Positions 1 to 6,190 of a DNA stretch of 11,311 nucleotides are shown here, in pieces. A model generated the notes under the pieces. The model made no database searches. It had not been told where the DNA came from and was given only the letters and a program-made list of their open reading frames with translations. The position numbers and the translations under genes were made by a program. Every line of letters begins with the position of its first letter. The first letter of the stretch is position 1. The stretch is from Proteobacteria bacterium UBA1673 (GTDB lineage: Bacteria > Pseudomonadota > Gammaproteobacteria > Comchoanobacterales > Comchoanobacteraceae): the NCBI GenBank assembly GCA_002320385.1, contig DCKN01000121.1:1-11311 (forward strand), given 5' to 3'.

Positions 1-2
1 TC

Positions 3-1142
3 AATCATGAACTCTATCAACCACCGCTACAGCTTTTTCTGCGATATTTTTCTCTGTACTATGCGCTTGGAAACATAACGCTTGACGATGTCAACGACCG
101 TTTGCGCGCTTTGAATCATCATTCAATTCAGTGGCTTCTTGCTCCAGTCTTTCGCCTCATGCTGCATACTGTACTCATCGTCAACGTGCGCTCGTATAGT
201 GAAGATTTCTTTACGAGTGCGGATTCGTTTTCACAACCACACTGGACCCATATGCTTGAAGACACCCTTACCGATTCACTCATTCTTGAGAGTAAAAATA
301 AGCTTCATTCGGTCAATCACAATGCTAATAGCGCCTCAAAATCGGATCATCTATTGCGCTTTAGCCACTATTTTACCCAAGATGATTTATTTGTACTGAG
401 CAGGCTTCTCCGCGTTGAACTTTCAATACACCAACAATGTACTGCAAGCCATGATATGCTAGACCATAAAGCGTCTATCTTACTTCAAAGCCAATATCGA
501 CACAAAGATCAGCATCGGTTTTATCTGCAACACATGCCAAATCGTACCACGATCTCACTATTTCATGAACTCTTCATTTTCAACTCAAAAGATGGCATCA
601 CCGGTCACATGGATGTGTTAAAAAGAGATGAGTTACTGGCAAGGTCTGCATATCGGCTAAGACTTAATGGCACATCTGTTGTTGATTTAACTAATCAGAT
701 TCAACCCATGGCTGAAATTGCACACTGTGATCCTGCATTATTGTTAGAACTATTACCAACCATAGCGCCATGTGTTCATGAACAGCCCGATCAGTCTGTG
801 GCTATTGATCGTCAACGCTCTCGAGCAAAATCATCGGAATCTCTATTGAGTCCTTGTGGACCGCCTGCCGTCTGCTTGTATCAAAATGATGATCTATTCC
901 CCCTTTTAGTAAGTCATGAATCTTCGCCAGGATCAAACTATTTAGATTTCCGTAGCAACGGTCATTCTGGATTGCCCGCAGCACCCGTCACTCAACTCCC
1001 TCGCCAAACTCCATCAGATCAGCTATCAAGGACCAATCGCATTGATCCTGATTATGCTGGGGACGACCACGACCACACTGATAATGACTCTGACAACGAA
1101 ATTATATTCTATTTTAATGGCGACCATCCCTCCGCATCATGA
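3..1142 (+). CDS. Unrecognised protein, C-terminal part (5' end outside window)
   Basis: The reading frame is open from the first complete codon of the window to a TGA at 1140-1142, so at least 379 residues are present and the start lies upstream. A TTG at 102 could be called as a start, but the frame continues unbroken before it with plausible protein (an aromatic- and leucine-rich stretch), so I treat the gene as partial. The first ~80 residues are hydrophobic and probably helical, including LLAPVFRLMLHTVLIVNV, though too short in apolar run to be a sure membrane span. The middle is mixed and rich in His, Ser and Leu. The last ~120 residues are polar and look disordered, ending in a His/Asp/Asn-rich stretch (GDDHDHTDNDSDNE). 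I recognise no family or catalytic motif. It converges on rsmI. The long open frame supports coding; the function is unknown. Confidence 0.6.
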   Translation, partial: NHELYQPPLQLFLRYFSLYYALGNITLDDVNDRLRALNHHSIQWLLAPVFRLMLHTVLIVNVRSYSEDFFTSADSFSQPHWTHMLEDTLTDSLILESKNKLHSVNHNANSASKSDHLLRFSHYFTQDDLFVLSRLLRVELSIHQQCTASHDMLDHKASILLQSQYRHKDQHRFYLQHMPNRTTISLFHELFIFNSKDGITGHMDVLKRDELLARSAYRLRLNGTSVVDLTNQIQPMAEIAHCDPALLLELLPTIAPCVHEQPDQSVAIDRQRSRAKSSESLLSPCGPPAVCLYQNDDLFPLLVSHESSPGSNYLDFRSNGHSGLPAAPVTQLPRQTPSDQLSRTNRIDPDYAGDDHDHTDNDSDNEIIFYFNGDHPSAS

Positions 1143-1267
1143 ATTGCTTATCGCCGTGCGTCAGGTGGTCTCTCAATGCTGTCGCCACGCACGAAGATGA
1201 CCGTGAGATTTCGAGTATAGATATCCAGCCATTAACTGGTGCCTTTGAAACATCTCGCACACCTTAA
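1139..1267 (+). CDS. Possible 42-residue ORF overlapping the upstream stop by ATGA
   Basis: An ATG at 1139 overlaps the TGA of the preceding gene in an ATGA arrangement typical of translational coupling, and the frame runs 42 codons to a TAA at 1265-1267. The product starts MNCLSPCVRW and ends ETSRTP, with an acidic middle (THEDDREISS). There is no separate Shine-Dalgarno, so it would depend on ribosomes terminating upstream. It could equally be the tail of the upstream protein displaced by a one-base frameshift, or chance. No family is recognised. Confidence 0.3.
   Translation: MNCLSPCVRWSLNAVATHEDDREISSIDIQPLTGAFETSRTP
1155..1193. other. Hairpin in the convergent gap before rsmI
   Basis: CGTGCGT at 1155-1161 pairs with ACGCACG at 1187-1193. 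Just inside, GGTG (1164-1167) can pair with CGCC (1183-1186) with one wobble, leaving a 15-base loop and a 2-base bulge. It lies between two convergent genes, where a shared terminator would be expected, but no T tract follows on either strand, so it is not a standard intrinsic terminator. It also lies inside the doubtful 42-codon ORF. Confidence 0.35.
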
Positions 1268-1295
1268 TTCGTACAACCAGTGATCATCAGGGCGG

Positions 1296-2150
1296 CTATT
1301 TTTCTTGCTTTTGCGCTAGGATCAGCTGATACAGTTGATTTTTACTCATCGAGGTGATGCCCCCGCATATTTTCAATATGGACTGAGCCGTCATATCCTC
1401 TGCAAGCATTCCTTTGATCATTGCTTGCAACGGCACATCAGTTTCTTTCACTTTGGGCTCGCGCACAACGCGTTTGTCAATGATTACCACAAACTCCCCA
1501 CGCAATGCTACTGTGGCCATTTGCCCTAATACACTGACGACTGATCCTGCCCAATGTGTCTCAAAACGCTTTGTTAGCTCTTTGATTACAAATACAGGAT
1601 GGTCGTCTCCAAATACAACACGTATATCCTCTAAAAGTCCTAAAATTCGTCGTGGACTTTCGTAATAGATGACTGTATGCTCGCAGCTTGCATAATGTTG
1701 AACCGATTGTATTCGCTCGCTCTTTTTTCTTGGGGGAAACCCGACAAAAGAGAAAGGAACTGGCTCAAAAGGACAAACCGATAATGCAGCAATCAACGCA
1801 CTTGGTCCTGGTACTGCCATTACTGAAAAGCCTGCGCCGTAAGCATGAGATACCAGTCGATGACCTGGATCGCTGACCAATGGCGTACCTGCGTCACTGA
1901 TGACAGCTATATTTTCTGCATATGCCAAATAAGTATGGATTGTATTTTCCGATTCATGATCTGTGAGCTTTTTCATCTTTTTTGGCTTAATGCCGTAATA
2001 ATTCAGAAGCTTAAGACTGTGTTCAGTATTTTCGCATAGCACCAGGTCGACAGATTTCAGGATATCGATGGCCCTTTGAGAGATATCGGATAAATTGCCA
2101 ATAGGTGTGGCTACGACATAGAGTCTTTTGTTGCTTTCAGTTGACTTCAC
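1296..2150 (-). CDS. rsmI: 16S rRNA (cytidine1402-2'-O)-methyltransferase RsmI
   Basis: This SAM-dependent methyltransferase of the tetrapyrrole-methylase fold adds the 2'-O-methyl group to C1402 in the decoding centre of the 30S subunit. Family signatures are clear: LYVVATPIGNLSDI near residue 10, ISDAGTPLVSDPG near 84, VPGPSALIAALS near 113, a FVGFPP segment, YYESPRRI near 162 and a C-terminal SKNQLYQLIL helix. I chose the GTG at 2148-2150, giving 284 residues against 286 in E. coli. The frame stays open to an ATG at 2330, but that extension would run antisense through the lpoA start and has no family resemblance. A GGAAA about nine bases upstream may serve as ribosome site. The normally near-invariant EDTR motif reads ENTE here (residues 40-43). 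The gene diverges from lpoA, as in E. coli. Identity is certain; the start is probable. Confidence 0.95.
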   Translation of the reverse strand: MKSTESNKRLYVVATPIGNLSDISQRAIDILKSVDLVLCENTEHSLKLLNYYGIKPKKMKKLTDHESENTIHTYLAYAENIAVISDAGTPLVSDPGHRLVSHAYGAGFSVMAVPGPSALIAALSVCPFEPVPFSFVGFPPRKKSERIQSVQHYASCEHTVIYYESPRRILGLLEDIRVVFGDDHPVFVIKELTKRFETHWAGSVVSVLGQMATVALRGEFVVIIDKRVVREPKVKETDVPLQAMIKGMLAEDMTAQSILKICGGITSMSKNQLYQLILAQKQEK

Positions 2151-2169
2151 AGGCCAGTTTCCGTATGGT
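2141..2169 (+). promoter_or_regulatory. Sigma70-type promoter for lpoA
   Basis: TTGACT (2141-2146, 5/6 to the -35 consensus) is followed after 17 bases by TATGGT (2164-2169, 4/6 to the -10). Predicted transcription begins near 2176, about 17-20 bases before the lpoA start. The -35/spacer region contains the GTG start codon of the divergent rsmI, so the two genes share very little control DNA. This is pattern matching only. Confidence 0.55.
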
Positions 2170-2195
2170 TGTAAGGTGTATTGACGACAATTATG

Positions 2196-4103
2196 ATGCG
2201 AAAAATGAGTTGGTTTCCGATCATTGGCGCGGGCATGGTACTGCTCTTCTCTGGATGCAGTCAGCAGCCATCTACCAATGCGCCCAATATTCACTATCAA
2301 AAGCTTAGCTTTTCCGAGCTTGAAAATCAAACTTTTGTCAGTAAGGAAGATTTAGACAAGCTGTTCATGCAAACAAAGTATGTGAGTTATGCAGAAAAAA
2401 ATAAACTCTATATTACAATCAGCCGCCGCTTGACTCTGGACGCTCAGTATCAGCTCGCAAGCATGATCCTAGATCAGGTGACCCCTGTGACATCTGAAGA
2501 ATTTGAAGAGAAACATCTTCTACTGGCCCAGCAAACGCTTAATATGCGGCACTTTGATCTGGCGCAACGCGCTTTGAAGCAACTACGGCATACGCCTGCG
2601 TCTGCCACCATACGCTACCAACTTCTTCTCTCTTGGTATCACTATGAGCAAGGTAGCTACTCGAGCTATATTACTGCTTTGCACGAAGCAACACATAGCG
2701 CTAGGGTTCAGCGCCCAGCACTTGAGCAACCACTGATTCAGACTGCCTGGAAAAGTATCCAACGCGCAAAACCTTCTCAAATTGAACAATTAAGAGCACA
2801 TACAAATGAACCTATTGCGGGGTGGCTATCGCTGCGCGAACTGACTGACCCGATGGATAACCCTAACGTCGTGCGAGCGCCTGAGTCCACACTCAAACAA
2901 CTTCGTGATTGGCAAATCCGTTATTCAGATCATTCAGGCAACGCCTTGTTTAAAACTGAGATCGAATCTTACGCACAGGCAATGAAGCCGAGAAAAAAGA
3001 TTGGATTGATGCTTCCTTTGACCGGCAAACACCGTCAAGCATCTCAACTCATACAAAAAGCTTTCTTCACTGCCTATTTTGATTCCAGACCCCTTGATCA
3101 GATGATTTCGGTATATGATACTGGCCAAGCTCATTCTTATGATCAGTACCAAAAGGCTACAAAGCAAGACGGCGTTGAGTCAATCATTGGCCCCCTTACC
3201 AAATTTGAGATTGATGACTTGCTATCAGGGACTCAGATTACTACGCCGACGCTGGTGCTCAACAACACCTCGTCTCATCCTCAACTCCTGTCACAGTATA
3301 GTCTTGCGCCCTCTGAAGAAACAGGCCAGTTGGTTTCCAATATGATCCTGAGCGGCTATCGCCATCCGTTGGTATTATCAGATGGATCATCTGCATCGAC
3401 AACGCTTGCAAATGAATTCACTGAGCAATTTCGTAGCCGGGGTGGCGTGATTGCTGATGCAACCTCGGTCGACCAAAATATGAACTTGGCCGTATCACAG
3501 GTCATGGGCACTGACAAAAGTCAGTCTCGTCACCGATTTGCGCAATCGCTGAGTGCTAGTCCGATTCGAGTTGTGGCTGAAAAGAGAAGAGATGCCGATA
3601 GTATTTTTATTGCAAGTGGTGCTGTGAACACGCGCCAGCTCATCCCCATGCTGAAATACCATTACTCTGGCAACCTGCCGATCTTCTCCACTTCCTTGAT
3701 TAATAAAACATCTAATCCACATAAGAATCAAGACCTTAATAGCGCAATCTTTTTCGATACGCCGCTGCTACCTTCTCTACCCCAGAGCCCAAAACGTATG
3801 GACTTCCCCAAAAAAGTTATGGACAAGCTTCGCTCATCTGACCCCACAGGCTTTTTTGATGCATTCAGATTTTATGGATTAGGGTTTGATGCTTTTGTTA
3901 TTAGCCAAACCGGTTATCTGTGGGATATACTCGATGGCTATACGATTATCGGCGTGAATGGCGCACTGTCACGAGATATCAACGGTCGAATTCAGCGCGA
4001 GTTGTCACGCATGGTCTTTAAAAATGGCGTTGCTACGATTGATTCACGCTATGACATCGTTCGAGAACAATGGCGCCAGCTCACGCATGATGTGATTGCA
4101 TGA
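2196..4103 (+). CDS. lpoA: LpoA, outer-membrane lipoprotein activator of penicillin-binding protein 1A
   Basis: LpoA is anchored in the outer membrane and reaches through the periplasm to stimulate the peptidoglycan synthase PBP1A. The N-terminus is a lipoprotein signal: MRK, a hydrophobic core and the lipobox LFSGC, with the lipidated Cys as residue 21. Residues ~25-250 are helical TPR-like repeats. From about residue 268 there is a periplasmic-binding-protein-like domain beginning KIGLMLPLTGKHRQAS, followed by a YDTGQ strand, IIGPLTKFEIDDL and TPTLVLNN, the expected order for the family. Length is 635 residues (E. coli 678). The start is uncertain: ATGs at 2193 and 2196, or TTG at 2181. The AAGGTG at 2173-2178 is too close to the TTG and rather far from the ATGs. 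I prefer an ATG because it begins the signal peptide with a basic residue. It is followed by yraN, as in E. coli. Confidence 0.93.
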   Translation: MRKMSWFPIIGAGMVLLFSGCSQQPSTNAPNIHYQKLSFSELENQTFVSKEDLDKLFMQTKYVSYAEKNKLYITISRRLTLDAQYQLASMILDQVTPVTSEEFEEKHLLLAQQTLNMRHFDLAQRALKQLRHTPASATIRYQLLLSWYHYEQGSYSSYITALHEATHSARVQRPALEQPLIQTAWKSIQRAKPSQIEQLRAHTNEPIAGWLSLRELTDPMDNPNVVRAPESTLKQLRDWQIRYSDHSGNALFKTEIESYAQAMKPRKKIGLMLPLTGKHRQASQLIQKAFFTAYFDSRPLDQMISVYDTGQAHSYDQYQKATKQDGVESIIGPLTKFEIDDLLSGTQITTPTLVLNNTSSHPQLLSQYSLAPSEETGQLVSNMILSGYRHPLVLSDGSSASTTLANEFTEQFRSRGGVIADATSVDQNMNLAVSQVMGTDKSQSRHRFAQSLSASPIRVVAEKRRDADSIFIASGAVNTRQLIPMLKYHYSGNLPIFSTSLINKTSNPHKNQDLNSAIFFDTPLLPSLPQSPKRMDFPKKVMDKLRSSDPTGFFDAFRFYGLGFDAFVISQTGYLWDILDGYTIIGVNGALSRDINGRIQRELSRMVFKNGVATIDSRYDIVREQWRQLTHDVIA

Positions 4104-4107
4104 TTTG

Positions 4108-4209
4108 ATGATTCGCACCCCTGTAGTGTGTGCGGGGACGTTTGCTTGTATGATTGGCACAACCAAAGTTATCGATGTCGTATTGCAACTGGTTAATATG
4201 ACTGCTTAA
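4108..4209 (+). CDS. Doubtful 33-residue hydrophobic ORF between lpoA and yraN
   Basis: An ATG four bases after the lpoA stop opens a 33-codon frame that ends at a TAA six bases before the yraN start, nearly filling the gap. The product begins MIRTPVVCAGTFACMIG and is mostly apolar, as a very small membrane peptide would be. No ribosome site is visible and the composition is not diagnostic. It may be chance; its value is as the only content of an otherwise empty interval. Confidence 0.2.
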   Translation: MIRTPVVCAGTFACMIGTTKVIDVVLQLVNMTA

Positions 4210-4215
4210 TACCTC

Positions 4216-4569
4216 ATGCACCATCTGACTAAAGGCTATCTTGGCGAACGCCTAGCTGAACTGTACCTGAGATACCAAGGTCTCGAAATGGTCGCACGCA
4301 ACTACCGTTGTCGCTATGGTGAAGTTGATCTTATCATGCGCGATGGTGACGCCTGTGTTTTTATTGAGGTTAAATCTAGACTCCACGACGCTTTTAATCA
4401 TGAGCAGCACCACATCGATCTCCGCAAGCAACAAAAAATCATCTTAACCTCAACGATATTTATGAATAACCATCCAAGATTTTTCGACCTTGATATCCGC
4501 TACGACGCGATGATTGTTCAACTGTCAAATCTTCGCCTGGTCTGGCTAGATAACGCTTTTACGCCGTAG
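4216..4569 (+). CDS. yraN: YraN family (UPF0102) nuclease-like protein
   Basis: This 117-residue protein belongs to the UPF0102/YraN family, which has a Holliday-junction-resolvase-like PD-(D/E)XK fold. Its cellular role is not firmly established. The family pattern is complete: GYLGERLAELYLRYQG (Glu11), the RCRYGEVDLI motif (Glu36, Asp38), then VFIEVKSR (Glu51, Lys53), which together form the predicted metal-binding centre. A C-terminal RYDAMIV strand follows. The ATG at 4216 is the first possible start because an in-frame TAA lies at 4207-4209. No strong Shine-Dalgarno is present, suggesting dependence on translation from lpoA. Synteny with lpoA matches E. coli; the next E. coli gene, diaA, is missing here. 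Confidence 0.93.
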   Translation: MHHLTKGYLGERLAELYLRYQGLEMVARNYRCRYGEVDLIMRDGDACVFIEVKSRLHDAFNHEQHHIDLRKQQKIILTSTIFMNNHPRFFDLDIRYDAMIVQLSNLRLVWLDNAFTP

Positions 4570-4646
4570 GCTTAACGCATTTTTGTACTAATGATAGGCA
4601 CTGTTCGATTATTTTCTTGTTATTTTAGGCATCGCTTGATCATGGC

Positions 4647-4675
4647 TTGGCAACTCGCTTGCTATTTGCTATGAT
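4647..4675 (+). promoter_or_regulatory. Sigma70-type promoter before the small lipoprotein and dolP
   Basis: TTGGCA (4647-4652, 5/6) and TATGAT (4670-4675, 5/6) are separated by exactly 17 bases. Transcription would start about seven bases after the -10, which falls on or beside the ATG at 4682. The first gene would then be translated from a leaderless or nearly leaderless message. It separates the dolP-M50-dapE group from lpoA-yraN transcriptionally. Confidence 0.6.
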
Positions 4676-4681
4676 CTAATT

Positions 4682-4819
4682 ATGAAGATTATTCCAAGAC
4701 AATACACAATATTTTCAATTTTCCTGGCATTGTTAATGCTAAATGGATGCTCAACGGCCGCTGGCTTTGTCGCTGGTGCCGGCACTGCTACCTATTTGAT
4801 ACTTTCAAATAAAAAATGA
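4682..4819 (+). CDS. Small lipoprotein, 45 residues, with Gly/Ala-rich tail
   Basis: The ATG at 4682 opens 45 codons ending in TGA at 4817-4819. The product has a textbook lipoprotein signal: a basic start (MKIIPR), a hydrophobic core and the lipobox MLNGC with Cys at residue 23. After cleavage only 23 residues remain, Ala/Gly-rich (CSTAAGFVAGAGTATYLI) and ending in SNKK, resembling a short glycine-zipper segment. The same kind of Gly/Ala stretch directly follows the lipid-bearing Cys in E. coli DolP, so this may be a detached copy of that anchor. No Shine-Dalgarno precedes it and the promoter places the transcript start at the ATG. Its stop overlaps the dolP ribosome site, so the two are probably coupled. 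The two frames are in register, separated by the stop and three codons. Confidence 0.7.
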   Translation: MKIIPRQYTIFSIFLALLMLNGCSTAAGFVAGAGTATYLILSNKK

Positions 4820-4828
4820 GGAACTTTT

Positions 4829-5515
4829 ATGCTTGCATTGTTTTTATTAAGTCTTAGTGGTTTGGTTTTATCTGGATGTCAACAGCTTGGTCATGAACCG
4901 GGCCAAGCGTCAGAAACACAAAGCCTTGTCTTTACTTCTTTGGATAGCCAAGCTTACTCTAGTAATGACCCCTACCTATCCGCCCATCTTCGATCATTGA
5001 ATAACCATAAGCCGTCGACCCTGGCTAATAAACAGCAAGTGCAACCTACCTCAGGTGCCTTAGTTGAAAAGGCCAAACCAAAGGTATATCGACCTGATAA
5101 TCAAAAACTAAGCAATGAGATTCTTGCGGCTTTAATCAGTCAGGATGATCTGAAGCACGCACACATACGCGTGACAGGTTATCAAGGCAATATGTTAATT
5201 TTTGGTGAGGTTCCCAATGACGAAGCTGTACAGTTAGCTCAAAATATTGCCTCAAGCTTTGCCAAGGTAAAAACTGTGCGCACAGCCTTGCGTGTTGGCA
5301 AAAACTTACCTAAAACGCAACAGACTGAAGATAGCATCAACAATACCGAAGTCAAAGCAGAAATTGCCAAACTTGATATTGCTCACGCACACCTTCAAGT
5401 CTCAACCAATGCCAACCAAGTTTTTATTGTTGGTCCGCTCTCAGATGCTGATCGATTGCTAATCCAAGATCAATTAGAGCGCCTCCACTATGTTGATGCC
5501 GTCTATTTCTATTGA
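4829..5515 (+). CDS. dolP: DolP (YraP), dual BON-domain outer-membrane lipoprotein
   Basis: DolP is an outer-membrane lipoprotein that binds anionic phospholipid, maintains envelope integrity and in E. coli concentrates at the division site. The 228-residue product has a signal peptide ending in the lipobox VLSGC (Cys17). A polar linker runs to about residue 85, and two BON domains follow. The first includes HIRVTGYQGNMLIFGEVPN, close to the E. coli VTAYQGKVLLVG segment; the second includes AHLQVSTNANQVFIVGPLSD. The linker is longer than in E. coli (191 residues). The signal peptide is odd in having no Lys or Arg before the hydrophobic core. A strong GAGGA site (4818-4822) six bases before the ATG overlaps the previous stop. 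Family identity is supported by domains and by synteny with yraN. Confidence 0.88.
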   Translation: MLALFLLSLSGLVLSGCQQLGHEPGQASETQSLVFTSLDSQAYSSNDPYLSAHLRSLNNHKPSTLANKQQVQPTSGALVEKAKPKVYRPDNQKLSNEILAALISQDDLKHAHIRVTGYQGNMLIFGEVPNDEAVQLAQNIASSFAKVKTVRTALRVGKNLPKTQQTEDSINNTEVKAEIAKLDIAHAHLQVSTNANQVFIVGPLSDADRLLIQDQLERLHYVDAVYFY

Positions 5516-5520
5516 TACCT

Positions 5521-6189
5521 ATGCAAGGCTATGACCAAATCCAAGCGATTCTGAACCAACTCAGCCTGTGGTTGCTGCCTGGTTTGTTCGCAATCACTGT
5601 TCATGAGGCCGCACATGGTTATGCAGCACTGTGGCTCGGAGATAAAACTGCCTATTTTTTGGGGCGGACAAGCCTAAATCCAGTTAAGCACATCGACCCT
5701 ATTGGTACAGTCATTGTTCCGCTAAGCCTTTTATTTATGCAAGCACAATTTTTATTTGGCTGGGCAAACCCAGTCCCGATAAACACAAGAAATCTGCGTA
5801 AGCCTGTTAAGGATATGGCCTTGATCGCTCTTGCTGGCCCTGTATCAAATTTCGTGATGGCACTGCTATGGCTTGGCTTAGCTAAACTTGCGATCATTTT
5901 GGCGACTTATGATCGGAGTCCTCCAATTCAGTGGTTGTTTTATACCTCCAGGATTGGCATCTTTTTTAATATTATTCTTGGCGTATTTAATTTATTGCCA
6001 ATTCCTCCGCTTGATGGTAGTAAGATTATTCAGGTTGTTTTACCGGCTAGACTTGGACAACTTCTTTATGAACTTGAACCTTATGGGCTTTTTATTCTTG
6101 TAGGGCTTATTTTTACTGGTGTCTTGCAAAGTATTCTCGCACCACCTGTTATTTTTTTCATGCAGCTTGCCGAGATGGCGCTTCGCTAG
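5521..6189 (+). CDS. Site-2 protease family membrane zinc metalloprotease (M50)
   Basis: This is an integral membrane metalloprotease of the small, PDZ-less M50 group, 222 residues with about five or six hydrophobic segments. The zinc site is intact: HEAAH at residues 28-32, and NLLPIPPLDG around 157-166 supplying the third, Asp ligand. The group signatures LGRTSLNPVKHIDPIGT, GWANPVPIN and ALAGPVSNF are all present in order. Members presumably cleave within the membrane, but substrates of this subgroup are generally unknown. I chose the ATG at 5521, five bases after the dolP stop. A TTG at 5512 overlapping that stop is possible and would add three residues. No clear ribosome site is seen, so coupling to dolP is likely. 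Confidence 0.92.
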   Translation: MQGYDQIQAILNQLSLWLLPGLFAITVHEAAHGYAALWLGDKTAYFLGRTSLNPVKHIDPIGTVIVPLSLLFMQAQFLFGWANPVPINTRNLRKPVKDMALIALAGPVSNFVMALLWLGLAKLAIILATYDRSPPIQWLFYTSRIGIFFNIILGVFNLLPIPPLDGSKIIQVVLPARLGQLLYELEPYGLFILVGLIFTGVLQSILAPPVIFFMQLAEMALR

Positions 6190-6190
6190 G

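Noticed and set aside
1143..1295. tRNA or small RNA gene in the gap before rsmI
   Set aside because: Only one hairpin is present; there is no cloverleaf, T-loop motif or promoter.
1414..1665. Plus-strand ORF of 83 codons opposite rsmI
   Set aside because: It is a shadow of rsmI, with no ribosome site or recognisable product.
2151..2330. N-terminal extension of rsmI to an ATG at 2330 (344 residues)
   Set aside because: The extra 60 residues lie antisense to the lpoA start, do not resemble RsmI, and make the protein much longer than the family.
4112..4137. Possible terminator after lpoA (CGCAC/GTGCG or CCCC/GGGG pairings)
   Set aside because: Stems are short, mutually exclusive and not followed by a T run; lpoA and yraN are more likely co-transcribed.
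6119..6190. Upstream start for dapE inside the M50 gene
   Set aside because: The 24 added residues are the out-of-frame reading of the M50 C-terminus; the ATG at 6191 gives a normal DapE N-terminus.
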